In this document: piece after piece, positions 28,995 through 37,583 of the stretch
Position numbering within the stretch: position 1 is the stretch's first letter
Layout of the letters: the number at the start of each line of letters is the position of its first letter
Source: CAZZDK01 sp964652235
Lineage (GTDB): Bacteria > Pseudomonadota > Alphaproteobacteria > UBA9219
Reading direction: 5' to 3'
DNA length: 64,000 nucleotides
Assembly (NCBI GenBank): GCA_964652235.1
Contig: CAZZDK010000001.1
Coordinates: 93,466 to 157,465, forward strand
The notes under the pieces: generated by a model
What the model was told of the DNA's origin: nothing
Database searches by the model: none
The model's input: the letters and a program-made list of their open reading frames with translations, nothing else
Position numbers and translations under genes: made by a program

Positions 28995-29444
28995 TCATAA
29001 ACCGCCGAGATCGGACAGAATGCGGCAGCGTTCGGCGTAACGGCCGCCCAGAAACGACGTGTCCAGGAACGTCTCGAGACAATCGAGCGCCAGCATCTCG
29101 CCCACGATTTCGGAGCCGAGAACAAGGACGTTCGCGTCGTTGTGCTCGCGCGCCATGCGGGCCATCGTGCCGTTGGTGCACAAGGCCGCGCGGATATGGC
29201 GATAGCGGTTGGCCGTCATGGCCATGGCCTGCCCGGTGCCGCAAATCAAAACGCCGCGCGCCTTTTGCTCCGAACGCAAAGCGGCGGCCACGCGCACGGC
29301 GAAATCCGAAGCGTTGACCCTGGATTCATTGTCGGGACCGAGATCGCGCGGGTCGTAGCCCCGCTCTTTCAGCCAGGAAACGAACAGCGCTTTCAGCGCG
29401 AAGCCCCGGTGGTCCGAGGCGATAAAGATGGTTTTTTCGCTCAT
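28995..29444 (-). CDS. rpiB: Ribose-5-phosphate isomerase B
   Basis: Interconverts ribose-5-phosphate and ribulose-5-phosphate; 149 aa, RpiB/LacAB fold. Clear motifs: [12 protein letters not shown] at the N-terminus, [15 protein letters not shown], the catalytic-Cys segment [20 protein letters not shown], and [16 protein letters not shown]. The start [12 protein letters not shown] at 29444 fits the family. Immediately upstream of glyA, as in many alphaproteobacteria. Confidence 0.95.
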   Translation of the reverse strand: MSEKTIFIASDHRGFALKALFVSWLKERGYDPRDLGPDNESRVNASDFAVRVAAALRSEQKARGVLICGTGQAMAMTANRYRHIRAALCTNGTMARMAREHNDANVLVLGSEIVGEMLALDCLETFLDTSFLGGRYAERCRILSDLGGL

Positions 29445-29542
29445 GGCGGGCAGCTTAGAGGCCTTTCCTGAGAAAGCCAACTGGGATTCTTAATGCAACT
29501 ATTTGAGAAAAGACGGGCTTCAATGTACAATCGAAATAAATT

Positions 29543-29572
29543 TTGACAGCGCCTCTCTAAAGCCCATACATT
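29543..29572 (+). promoter_or_regulatory. Possible sigma-70 promoter for the receiver gene
   Basis: A perfect -35 TTGACA at 29543-29548, then TACATT at 29567-29572 (18-nt spacing) as a moderate -10, about 32 nt before the receiver start. The surrounding 29510-29603 stretch is AT-rich relative to flanks. Confidence 0.4.
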
Positions 29573-29603
29573 TGTATGACCGGATTATAGTTAAGGATAA
29601 GGA

Positions 29604-30095
29604 ATGCCGGGAAAAATAGCGAATATAAGCCTCCTGATCGTGGACGACGAAAAGCTCATCTCCAAGCTTGTCGGCGATGTTCTTCGTAGATTGGGCTTTC
29701 AACAAGTAACGGCAGCCAACAATGGTCGGGCGGCTATTGATTACCTTCTGCAAAAGCCCTTCGATCTCGTCATTACGGACTGGCGTATGCACGACATGGA
29801 CGGCCTGGACCTTTTGCGCTTTATCCGCCTTTCGCCCCATTCACCCAACCCGCGGTTGCCGGTTATTCTTTTGACGGGCAACACGGAATGGCACGAAGTC
29901 CTCCTGGCCCGCGACAGCGGCGTAACGGAATACATCGCCAAACCTTTCTCGGCCCGGCAGCTTGTGGAGCGCATCCGCTCCGTTATCGAAAAGCCCCGCA
30001 GCTTCGTGGAAGCCCCCGGTTTCAAAGGCCCCGACCGGCGCCGCCAGGTCAAGCCGCCTGCCGATGGCGTCGAGAAACGCAGGAGCGCCGCCTGA
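29604..30095 (+). CDS. CheY-like single-domain response regulator with PDRRR tail
   Basis: A 163-aa receiver protein. Acidic pocket DDE near 15-17, phospho-acceptor Asp in VITDWRMHDMDG (about 56), Thr in LLTGNTE and the conserved Lys in AKPFSARQLVERI are all present. After the receiver there is no output domain, only RSFVEAPGFKGPDRRR, a tail seen in many alphaproteobacterial receivers. It overlaps the next gene by 1 nt and is probably its partner. Confidence 0.88.
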   Translation: MPGKIANISLLIVDDEKLISKLVGDVLRRLGFQQVTAANNGRAAIDYLLQKPFDLVITDWRMHDMDGLDLLRFIRLSPHSPNPRLPVILLTGNTEWHEVLLARDSGVTEYIAKPFSARQLVERIRSVIEKPRSFVEAPGFKGPDRRRQVKPPADGVEKRRSAA

Positions 30096-30598
30096 TGGCA
30101 GAAAACGTCAAAATCACGCCCCCCGATTATACGCTGCGCCAAAAGGTGGGCGGCAGCCTTGAGGGGCTTTTCACGGCCCAAATCGTCGAATCCGCCGAGA
30201 AAATCATCCAGGAAACGGACGAAACCTTTCTGCGCGAAGCCCTGGCCCAGACCGAAGCGCTGGAAGCCGCCAGCGCCGCCCTGCAAAAAGCGCCGGACAA
30301 AAGAGACGCTTATCTCCCGACGATCATTTCTGCCGCCTTTTCCATTAAAACAAAGGTCGTTCCGGGGGGCTACGGCCTCGTTTCGGCCCTGGCCAAGTCC
30401 CTGCACGTGCTTTGCGAAGCCATGCAGAAGGCGCCCTTGACGGACAAACATATCGAAATCATCCAATGGCACGTCGCGAGCATTCGAATCCTCCTGAAAG
30501 GCGGCCTCAAAGGCGACGGCGGCCCCACGGGCGCGGCGATTGTCGACCAGCTTCAAGCCCTTGCCCCCGCCGGGGTGCTTTTGTGCGCGGAAGAATAG
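30095..30598 (+). CDS. Hpt-like helical protein lacking the phospho-histidine
   Basis: A 167-aa largely helical protein with no clear family. Residues about 82-110 (ISAAFSIKTKV, then GGYGLVSALAKSLHVL) align with the core of histidine phosphotransfer domains, whose motif is AHSLKG...G...L; the His position would be Phe (AFSIKT). The start ATG at 30095 shares a base with the upstream receiver stop. If the alignment holds, it binds a receiver without phosphotransfer. Confidence 0.55.
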   Translation: MAENVKITPPDYTLRQKVGGSLEGLFTAQIVESAEKIIQETDETFLREALAQTEALEAASAALQKAPDKRDAYLPTIISAAFSIKTKVVPGGYGLVSALAKSLHVLCEAMQKAPLTDKHIEIIQWHVASIRILLKGGLKGDGGPTGAAIVDQLQALAPAGVLLCAEE

Positions 30599-30765
30599 CC
30601 TGGAACGAAGCCTCGCCCCCTGTGACAAATAAGCCTCACGAATCGGATGAGCGAATCAGTTTAATCGCCTATCCCGCATTCCTTTTTTGACTGATTCGCC
30701 AAAATCCGTTAACCTTAACGGCCTTTGCCTGTCCGCTTCCCCTTTCTCTTCCAGAAGAGACGCCC

Positions 30766-33360
30766 ATGAGTACGGCCCAAGACCTGAAAAACAAGTCCCT
30801 TTCCTTCAAGTCTTTCCTTTTAAGCTTTGTCCTCGGCCTGTGCCTGGTCATGGGCGGCGCGAGCCTCTACGCCAAATACAGCCTCGATCAAAGCGAAAGC
30901 GCCCTGGCCTCGCCGGGCGCGGGGCTCGATTCCGGGGCGTCCTTGCAGGAAAAAACCATTCTTTCGCTCGGTTACGGCGGCTTTCTGGGCGCGGCGCAGG
31001 AGTTCATGCGGACCCGCGACCGCGCCATGCTGCGCGATATGCGAATGTATTACAAAACGGCGGAAGAGACGTTAATCCGCGTCGGCGACAAAGCTTCCAC
31101 GCCCATTCGGCGGGACATCCGCGCCATTCTCGACCTTTTCGCCAGCGTCATTTCCAAAGCCGAGGAAGGCGACGACGCCCTCAGCCAGGGCTTGACGAAC
31201 GCCGACCTTCTGGCCGCGACGACGGCGCTTTCCGCCCTGGAAGGCCGCCTGAACGCGGCGCTGGCCGAACAACGAGGCGCAAGCCGGGATTCCTTCAGAA
31301 ACTGGGGCACCGTTCTGCTGCTGCTGGCGCTTTCGGCGCTGGCGCTGGCGGCGGCCCTTGCGGCCTGGGCCCTTTTCTCGGCAGGCGGGCGGCAGGACGA
31401 AGACCTCGAAACGCTGGCGCAAAGCGTCTCGAACATGGTCCACGGCGACATCCAAAAACCCGTCTGGGGGATCGAGCGCAGCGACAAGCTCGGCGCGCTG
31501 GCGCGGACCATCGACCTGGCCCGAATGTATTTCACGCAGGTGCCGGACGTGTCGGTCATGGGCCAGGACGGCCCGATCCGCCTCAAGTTCGACGGCGAAT
31601 CCCGCTCGCTTTTCCAGGCCATGATGCGCAAGATCACCGAAGGGTTCGAGCGCGCGCAGGCCACCTCGCTTGGCTTCACCGGCACGATGAACGCGCAGCA
31701 GGAGGTTCTTAAGAATCTCGTCACGCAGGTTCAAACCGCCCTTGACGGCCTGCAAAAGCAGGGCGCGTCCGGCGAGGAAACCGTCCGCTCGCTCTCCGCC
31801 GCCCTCAGCGAGGCTTCGCGCAAACTCGCCAAGGCGCAAGAGGAAGGGGTCACGCAGCTGACGGGGCTCGTCCCGCTCATGCGCGAGCGCATTCAGAACA
31901 TGGCGGAAATCACGCACCTGGCGGGCACGCAGGTCACGCAGTCGCTCCAGGCGCTTATCGCCTCGGAAGCTTCCTTGCGGCAAAGCGCCCAGGGCAGCCA
32001 GGCCGCCGTCAAAGGCCTTTCGGAGGCGACCTCCAACATGGGCGAGCGGATGTTCGCGGCGCTCAACCTTATGCAGGCCACAAGCAAGGCGCTGGGCGAG
32101 ACCATCGACAGCAGCCAGTCCCGCTTCAACGAGGCCGTCGATACGCTCACGCGCGGCGAGGCGAACATGACGCGCATTCTCTCCAAAGCGGAAGAGCGGC
32201 TGGCCCGTTCCTCCGCCGCCGAGGAAAACATGGCCGCGCTCGTCGCCCGCACCGCCGCCAGCGCCGAAAAGCTGGAAAAGGTTGTGGGCACCATCAGCAC
32301 GCGGCACGAAACGCTCGACGAGCAGATTCTGACCGCCGCGCACCGGATGGACGCCATCGTCACGAATTTCGATTCCGCCCAGCGCGTTTTGAACGACGCC
32401 GCAGGCCAAGTGCGCCGCGACGGCGCGTTTCTGGCGAGCGTCCTGGCGGAAGTCCGCGCCAACAACGAACAGCTTTTGGCCGCCGTCAACCAGAACAGCC
32501 AAACGGGCTACAGCGCCGCGCAGAGCCTGGCCGAGCGCAGCCACGCGCTGATGCAGCGCCTGGAAGTCCAGATCGAACAGCAGGCGCAAATGGCCGAAAG
32601 CCGGATCGACGAACTGACGGTCCACGGACAGAACATGGCGCAGCAGGCCGGGGCCACGACCGCCTCGCTCGCGCAGACGGTCGCTTCGCTCAAGGGCGAG
32701 CAGGAAAAACTCGCCGCCGCGCGAAGCCGCTTTGCCGAAACGATCGGCGATCTGGGCCTGAAGCTCGAGCGGCACGCGGCCTCGACCTTCGAAAAGACCG
32801 AACATTGGGCGGCGGAAAGCTTTTCGAAAATTTCGACCATCACCGAACAGATGGAAGGCTTCCTGTCGCGTCTCGCCATGCTGGGGCAGCTTACGGGAAC
32901 GCTCGGCGCGGTGGCGGGCCAGCTCGGCCAGATCGTGCCTGCGCTCACGGGCGGCGCGGCGCCCCCCGCCTTCCTGCCGGGTCCGGTCGCGGAAGGCGGC
33001 GCCCCTGTCTCCCCCGACCTCGAAGAGACCAAGGCGCTGATCGTTCAGCAGACCCAAAATATCATCCAGGAACTGCGCGACCGGTGGCACGAAGCCGTCA
33101 CGCAGGTCGAGGCGATGCACGACCAGCTCGCCCAGATCGTCGTGCAGCAGAAGGATCAGCTCGAGACGCGTCTGGTCGTCATGGATAAAAAGCTGCGCGA
33201 CGCGACCACCGCGCTGGAGGATTCCGAAGAAAGGCTGGAGGCCGAAGAAAAGCAGGCCGAGATCATCAACGAGGTCATCGCCGCCATCACCAAGATCAAC
33301 GAGCACGTGCTTGAAATCGACGGCGTGATCGAGGAAGCGGGCCTGAGAAAGCAGGGATAG
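30766..33360 (+). CDS. HAMP-containing membrane protein with a very long coiled coil
   Basis: An 864-aa protein with the topology of a chemoreceptor but no MCP signalling tip. TM1 lies at about 16-37, a helical periplasmic domain follows (about 38-180), TM2 at about 184-207 (LLLLALSALALAAALAAWAL), and a HAMP-like segment (SVSNMVHGDIQKPVWGIERS) to about 265. Then some 500 residues of heptad-rich Ala/Glu/Gln helix run to the C-terminus, interrupted by a Pro/Ala-rich linker (about 725-750). It follows the receiver and Hpt-like genes. Function unknown; cell organisation or signalling scaffold is possible. Confidence 0.75.
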   Translation: MSTAQDLKNKSLSFKSFLLSFVLGLCLVMGGASLYAKYSLDQSESALASPGAGLDSGASLQEKTILSLGYGGFLGAAQEFMRTRDRAMLRDMRMYYKTAEETLIRVGDKASTPIRRDIRAILDLFASVISKAEEGDDALSQGLTNADLLAATTALSALEGRLNAALAEQRGASRDSFRNWGTVLLLLALSALALAAALAAWALFSAGGRQDEDLETLAQSVSNMVHGDIQKPVWGIERSDKLGALARTIDLARMYFTQVPDVSVMGQDGPIRLKFDGESRSLFQAMMRKITEGFERAQATSLGFTGTMNAQQEVLKNLVTQVQTALDGLQKQGASGEETVRSLSAALSEASRKLAKAQEEGVTQLTGLVPLMRERIQNMAEITHLAGTQVTQSLQALIASEASLRQSAQGSQAAVKGLSEATSNMGERMFAALNLMQATSKALGETIDSSQSRFNEAVDTLTRGEANMTRILSKAEERLARSSAAEENMAALVARTAASAEKLEKVVGTISTRHETLDEQILTAAHRMDAIVTNFDSAQRVLNDAAGQVRRDGAFLASVLAEVRANNEQLLAAVNQNSQTGYSAAQSLAERSHALMQRLEVQIEQQAQMAESRIDELTVHGQNMAQQAGATTASLAQTVASLKGEQEKLAAARSRFAETIGDLGLKLERHAASTFEKTEHWAAESFSKISTITEQMEGFLSRLAMLGQLTGTLGAVAGQLGQIVPALTGGAAPPAFLPGPVAEGGAPVSPDLEETKALIVQQTQNIIQELRDRWHEAVTQVEAMHDQLAQIVVQQKDQLETRLVVMDKKLRDATTALEDSEERLEAEEKQAEIINEVIAAITKINEHVLEIDGVIEEAGLRKQG

Positions 33361-33500
33361 GTCCTCCCGTTAACCATAACCCGCCGTTTTGACTTCTTTT
33401 TTCGTGAGGTTTTCTATTTTTCTGATTGTGGGATTGTTTTTTTCCTGCTACCCCCTTCCGGACTTAGGTTTTTTCCCATCATTTCCGGAAAGATTTGACC

Positions 33501-34205
33501 ATGAAGAAAATTCTCCTCTTGATCGCGGCGATCCTCCTCTTCCCGCTCGGCGCGCAAGCCGCCACGGTGGATATGGGCGCCTACGCCTACACGCTCAGCG
33601 ACCCGGCCAGCGCCCCGGCGGGCAACGTCGATTTGAACGGCGCGGGCCTCAGCAAACAATACGGCTTCAACTTTTACCTGGGCTCGCCCGAAGAGAACCT
33701 GAACTGGGTATCGGTTCTGCACGGCGGCATCGTGGCGGGATCCGGCACGACGAAGAACCACCACGCCTACACCAAGCCCGACGGCATCGCCTCCGACGAG
33801 CTTTATCTTGCCATCTTCGGCAAGAACGCCAAGGGCAACGGAACGCAAGGCTCGGCGGTTTTCTCGCTGGCCGAAGGCACGGCGAACTTCTCGTTCCTCT
33901 GGGGCAGCATCGACGTCACGAACTTCGTGACGGTCCTGAACGGCGACAACAAGACCTATACGATCTCCGGCTGGGACGTCCTCAAGGCGCTCGGCTACAG
34001 CAACCCGGACAGCGTCAGCGGCATCATCAGCCAGTATTTCTCTCTGACGGACCTGGCGGGGATCAAGTCGGTCCTCCTTTCGACCTGCTACGACGCTTTC
34101 GAGGTCGCCCGCATATCGACGGTTCCGCTCCCGGCTTCGGTCCTTCTGTTCGGCTCGGCGCTGGCGGGCTTGGGTCTGATCCGCAGGAAGAAAGTGGCGG
34201 CTTAA
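33501..34205 (+). CDS. Secreted protein with VPLPA-type PEP-CTERM sorting signal
   Basis: A 234-aa exported protein: signal peptide MKKILLLIAAILLFPLGAQA, a Ser/Gly/Asn-rich beta domain, and a C-terminal sorting cassette made of VPLPASVLLFGSALAGLGL plus RRKK. This is the VPLPA variant of PEP-CTERM, which is recognised by exosortase; no exosortase gene is in the window. Such proteins are usually surface or matrix components. An ATG at 33495 is an alternative start two codons earlier. A strong terminator follows. Confidence 0.8.
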   Translation: MKKILLLIAAILLFPLGAQAATVDMGAYAYTLSDPASAPAGNVDLNGAGLSKQYGFNFYLGSPEENLNWVSVLHGGIVAGSGTTKNHHAYTKPDGIASDELYLAIFGKNAKGNGTQGSAVFSLAEGTANFSFLWGSIDVTNFVTVLNGDNKTYTISGWDVLKALGYSNPDSVSGIISQYFSLTDLAGIKSVLLSTCYDAFEVARISTVPLPASVLLFGSALAGLGLIRRKKVAA

Positions 34206-34220
34206 GCTTCCTTCAAAGCA

Positions 34221-34252
34221 AAAAAGGCCGGGCGCTCCGCCCGGCCTTTTGT
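34221..34252. terminator. Terminator after the VPLPA-CTERM gene
   Basis: AAAAGGCCGGGC and GCCCGGCCTTTT form a 12-bp stem with a short loop followed by T-rich sequence on the plus strand. The convergent glycine-rich gene ends 19 nt away, and the A run gives it a T run too, so it may work for both. Confidence 0.85.
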
Positions 34253-34270
34253 TTGGGTTGGAAAACCGGA

Positions 34271-35305
34271 TCAATATTCGACATAGACCATGCCGCCCGC
34301 GCCCGCGCCGCCGTAGGTTTTGCCGCTGCCGCCGCCGCCGCCATAGCCGACCCCGCCGCCGCCGTTGTCGCCGCTTGAAGCCGTAGGTCCTGCGCCGTTG
34401 ATTTGGATTCCACCACCGCCGCCGCCCGGATGCCAATAATAACCGCTGCTGGAAGGACCGCTGTAGGTCGTCGCGGCCGCGCCACCCGCTCCGGCGGCAA
34501 AGGTTGCGGACTGAAAAACGACGCCAAGAACTGTGGTGGTCGATGTCACGATAGAGGCCTGCTGTCCCCAACCTTTTCCTTCTGTGCCAGCGACGCCGTT
34601 GCTCCCGTTCGTGCCGCCCGCGCCACCGGACCCGCCGGTTGTCATATTGATCGTCAGACCGCCGCCACCGCTGCCCCCATGACCGCTATTTGCACCCGCA
34701 TACCCTCCGTAGCCTGTCACGTAGTTTCCGAAGGAGGAATCTGTCCCGGCCGACCCGGCCGCGCCCGCCGAACCGACCGTTACCGTCACGCTGTCCGAAG
34801 AGGTCAAATAAACATTCCGGGCAGCGGCCACCCCGCTACCCCCGCCGTTAACGGTCGCGCCGCCGCCGCCACCGCCGCCGACGACCAGAACGCGAACAGT
34901 CAGAGGATTCGTCGAAGAAACGCCCGTCGGCGGAGTCCAAGTGCCGGAAGAGGTGTAAAGCGTCGACCCGCTGCCGAAACCGGCCGAGGCGCAGGTTCCA
35001 AGCGCAGACCAGCTCCCGCCGTTACAGGCCTGAAACGATGTGCCGGTCCATTGCAAAACGCCAGCCTTCGCGGAATCGCAGCTTGTGGAGGCGTAGGGAG
35101 GAACGGCCGCCGCCCCCAGCATAAGCGGCCCCTTGATGAAAACGGTCCCGTTGCATTGCGCGTTGGCGTCCCAGTCGAGCGCGTTGTTGTCGCCTGAACA
35201 GCTTTGCCCGACCAATTTCTGGCCGGCCTGCGCGGATTCGCCAAGGCAGACGAGGGCCAGAAAAGCCGCGCCGCAAAGAAATCCTGAGGTCGAAACCCTA
35301 CGCAC
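34271..35305 (-). CDS. Glycine-rich secreted protein, tandem paralog 1
   Basis: A 344-aa protein with a signal peptide (RVSTSGFLCGAAFLALVCLG), a Cys-containing N-domain (LVGQSCSGDNNALDWDANAQ) ending WTGTSFQACNGGSW, then a glycine-rich domain starting GTWTPPTGVSSTNPL and ending in VYVEY. The Gly-rich part resembles glycine-rich/tail-fibre-like domains. The start is probably GTG at 35305 behind GGAGG; the longer ATG frame (35350) reads a TCAGATGTCAGG tract. It shares a 506-bp stretch that appears perfectly identical with the next paralog. Confidence 0.75.
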   Translation of the reverse strand: MRRVSTSGFLCGAAFLALVCLGESAQAGQKLVGQSCSGDNNALDWDANAQCNGTVFIKGPLMLGAAAVPPYASTSCDSAKAGVLQWTGTSFQACNGGSWSALGTCASAGFGSGSTLYTSSGTWTPPTGVSSTNPLTVRVLVVGGGGGGGATVNGGGSGVAAARNVYLTSSDSVTVTVGSAGAAGSAGTDSSFGNYVTGYGGYAGANSGHGGSGGGGLTINMTTGGSGGAGGTNGSNGVAGTEGKGWGQQASIVTSTTTVLGVVFQSATFAAGAGGAAATTYSGPSSSGYYWHPGGGGGGIQINGAGPTASSGDNGGGGVGYGGGGGSGKTYGGAGAGGMVYVEY

Positions 35306-35377
35306 GTTCAAGCCTCCAAAACCCTGACATCTGACATCAGTATTCAACATAAACTACGCCCGGTGCGCCACCGCCGC
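34872..35377. repeat. 506-bp direct repeat, left copy
   Basis: Appears identical to 35932-36437 over the full length by eye, offset 1060 bp. It covers the 5' half of paralog 1, the intergenic spacer and the last codons of paralog 2. Outside it, the two genes differ at many synonymous sites. Confidence 0.85.
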
Positions 35378-36365
35378 CGACCGCCGTCCCCGAGCCGCCA
35401 CCGGCACCATAGCCGAATCCGCCGCGACCATTCCAACGAGCCATCTCTGCATCCGGTCCGCGACCGCTGATCAAAATTCCGCCACCACCGCCGCCGGGAT
35501 GCCAATAATAACCGCTGCTGGAAGGGCCGCTGTAGGTCGTCGCCGCCGCACCGCCCGCTCCGGCAGCAAACGTCGCGGACTGAAAAACGACGCCAAGAAC
35601 CGTCGTTGTTGAAGTTACAATAGAGGCCTGCTGCCCCCAGCCCTTGCCTTCCGTGCCGGCCACGCCGTTCGCGCCGTTGCTTCCTCCCGCGCCGCCGGAC
35701 CCGCTGGTTGACTGATTGATCGTCAACCCGCCGCCACCGCTACCGCCGTTTCCGGCGGCATAGCCCCCGCGCGCCGTTAAATAGTTTCCGAAGGAAGAAG
35801 AACCCCCGTTCGATCCTGCGGCACCCCCGGCCCCGACAGTTACTGTCACCGAATCCGCAGACGTAAGATAAAGCTGGGCGGCCCGGACGTAACCGGACCC
35901 CGCCCCTCCCGCAGTTACCACCGCCCCGCCCCCGCCGCCGACGACCAGAACGCGAACAGTCAGAGGATTCGTCGAAGAAACGCCCGTCGGCGGAGTCCAA
36001 GTGCCGGAAGAGGTGTAAAGCGTCGACCCGCTGCCGAAACCGGCCGAGGCGCAGGTTCCAAGCGCAGACCAGCTCCCGCCGTTACAGGCCTGAAACGATG
36101 TGCCGGTCCATTGCAAAACGCCAGCCTTCGCGGAATCGCAGCTTGTGGAGGCGTAGGGAGGAACGGCCGCCGCCCCCAGCATAAGCGGCCCCTTGATGAA
36201 AACGGTCCCGTTGCATTGCGCGTTGGCGTCCCAGTCGAGCGCGTTGTTGTCGCCTGAACAGCTTTGCCCGACCAATTTCTGGCCGGCCTGCGCGGATTCG
36301 CCAAGGCAGACGAGGGCCAGAAAAGCCGCGCCGCAAAGAAATCCTGAGGTCGAAACCCTACGCAC
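35337..36365 (-). CDS. Glycine-rich secreted protein, tandem paralog 2
   Basis: A 342-aa paralog of the 34271-35305 gene. The N-terminal 160 or so residues are identical, also at the DNA level; the Gly-rich half differs in sequence and length but keeps the block GKGWGQQASIVTSTTTVLG and the terminal GVVYVEY. The start is again inferred as GTG behind GGAGG. Surface exposure is likely, but no function can be named. Confidence 0.75.
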   Translation of the reverse strand: MRRVSTSGFLCGAAFLALVCLGESAQAGQKLVGQSCSGDNNALDWDANAQCNGTVFIKGPLMLGAAAVPPYASTSCDSAKAGVLQWTGTSFQACNGGSWSALGTCASAGFGSGSTLYTSSGTWTPPTGVSSTNPLTVRVLVVGGGGGAVVTAGGAGSGYVRAAQLYLTSADSVTVTVGAGGAAGSNGGSSSFGNYLTARGGYAAGNGGSGGGGLTINQSTSGSGGAGGSNGANGVAGTEGKGWGQQASIVTSTTTVLGVVFQSATFAAGAGGAAATTYSGPSSSGYYWHPGGGGGGILISGRGPDAEMARWNGRGGFGYGAGGGSGTAVGGGGAPGVVYVEY

Positions 36366-36437
36366 GTTCAAGCCTCCAAAACCCTGACATCTGACATCAG
36401 TATTCAACATAAACTACGCCCGGTGCGCCACCGCCGC
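35932..36437. repeat. 506-bp direct repeat, right copy
   Basis: Partner of 34872-35377. It covers the 5' half of paralog 2, the spacer, and the last 14 codons of paralog 3. Confidence 0.85.
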
Positions 36438-37441
36438 TAAACGAAAGGCCCCAGCCACCACCGCCGCCGTATCCCCCCCCCCCCGCCGCCGTTTCCGCCA
36501 CCTGTTTCGCCCGATGGCCCGCCGCCGTTGATAAGAATCCCTCCTCCGCCTCCGCCTCCCCAGAAATAGTAATCGCTGCTGGAAGGTCCGCTATAAGCCG
36601 TCGATCCAGCCCCACCCGCTCCGGCGGCGAACGTAGCCGACTGAAAAACAATGCCTCGAACAGTCGTCGAGGAGGAAACGATGGACGTGCCCTGCCCCGT
36701 CCCCGCATAGCCGCAGGAATGGTTGCTGGCCGTCGCGCCCGCTGCGCCGTTGCTCCCCCCCGCACCGCCGGTCCCGGACGTTGACGAAAGGACCACACGA
36801 CACCCGCCGCCACCGCTGCCGCCGGACCCGGCGGAATAGCCGCCCGTCGCCGTGAGATAAGCTCCAAAAGAGGAGGAGCCTCCATTGGTGCTTGATCCTA
36901 CCGCAGGTGCGACGTTAACCGCCACGCTGGCGGTCGATGTGATGGAAAGTTGGCTAGCCGCCACATAACCGGAACCGCCGCCAGACATACTTGCGCCGGA
37001 CCCCGCGCCCGCGCCGACCACCAGCACGCGCACCGTGAGCGGATTGGCCGGCGAGACATTGCTTGGCGGAGTCCAGGTCCCCGTGGCGGTGTAAAGAGCG
37101 GCGTTGCTGCCGAAGGTCGTCGTCGCGGTCGCGCCGGTCAAGGATTTCCAGCTCGATCCGTCGCACCCCTGGAACGCCGCGCCGGTCCATTGGACGGTTC
37201 CGGCCAACGCCGAAGAACAGCTCGTCGCAGCGTAAGGGGGAACCGCCACGGCGCCAAGCAAAAGAGGCCCTTTGATAAAGGTCGTCCCGTTGCATTGGGC
37301 GATGGCGTCCCAATCCAAAGCGCTGTTGTCGCTAGAGCAGCTTTGGCCGATCAATTTCTGGGCGGCAAAGGCCTCCCCGACCGTGTCGGCAAGAACGGCC
37401 CAAAGCATCCAACATAAAACGACGGCAAAGAAACGGCGCAC
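36397..37441 (-). pseudogene. Glycine-rich secreted protein, tandem paralog 3, frameshifted at a 12-G tract
   Basis: Same architecture as paralogs 1 and 2 (signal peptide, LIGQSCSSDNSALDWDAIAQ, GTWTPPSNVSPANPL), but diverged in sequence. It starts at GTG 37441. At 36473-36484 twelve consecutive C (12 G on the coding strand) change the frame: the upstream frame runs to a stop at 36437 (ends GGIRRRWWLGPFV) and the conserved tail GGGAPGVVYVEY lies in the other frame, ending at 36397. The total of 1045 nt is one base more than a multiple of three, so 11 G restores the whole ORF. Either a phase-variable tract or a homopolymer error. Confidence 0.7.
36473..36484. repeat. Twelve-base C homopolymer in paralog 3
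   Basis: CCCCCCCCCCCC, inside a Gly-coding stretch, with the frame break described for paralog 3. It is the longest homopolymer I noticed in the window. Confidence 0.95.
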
Positions 37442-37583
37442 GCGGCACTCTCCTCAAGAGGAGGAACAGGAGAATCTCCCCGGGGAGGCTAACGAAAATA
37501 AGCTTGAAGGAAAAGGCTTTTTTGTTCCAACCCTCCCGGCTGGGTTGACCTTTTGTTAATCCCTGGTTGGTAGTTTGAGGCGC

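Noticed and set aside
31072..33306. 744-codon minus-strand frame opposite the coiled-coil gene
   Set aside because: Antisense of a repetitive Ala/Glu/Gln coil; no own ribosome site or domain.
34271..37441. Prophage tail-fibre cluster
   Set aside because: Each protein has a signal peptide and there are no other phage genes; secretion by the cell is more likely.
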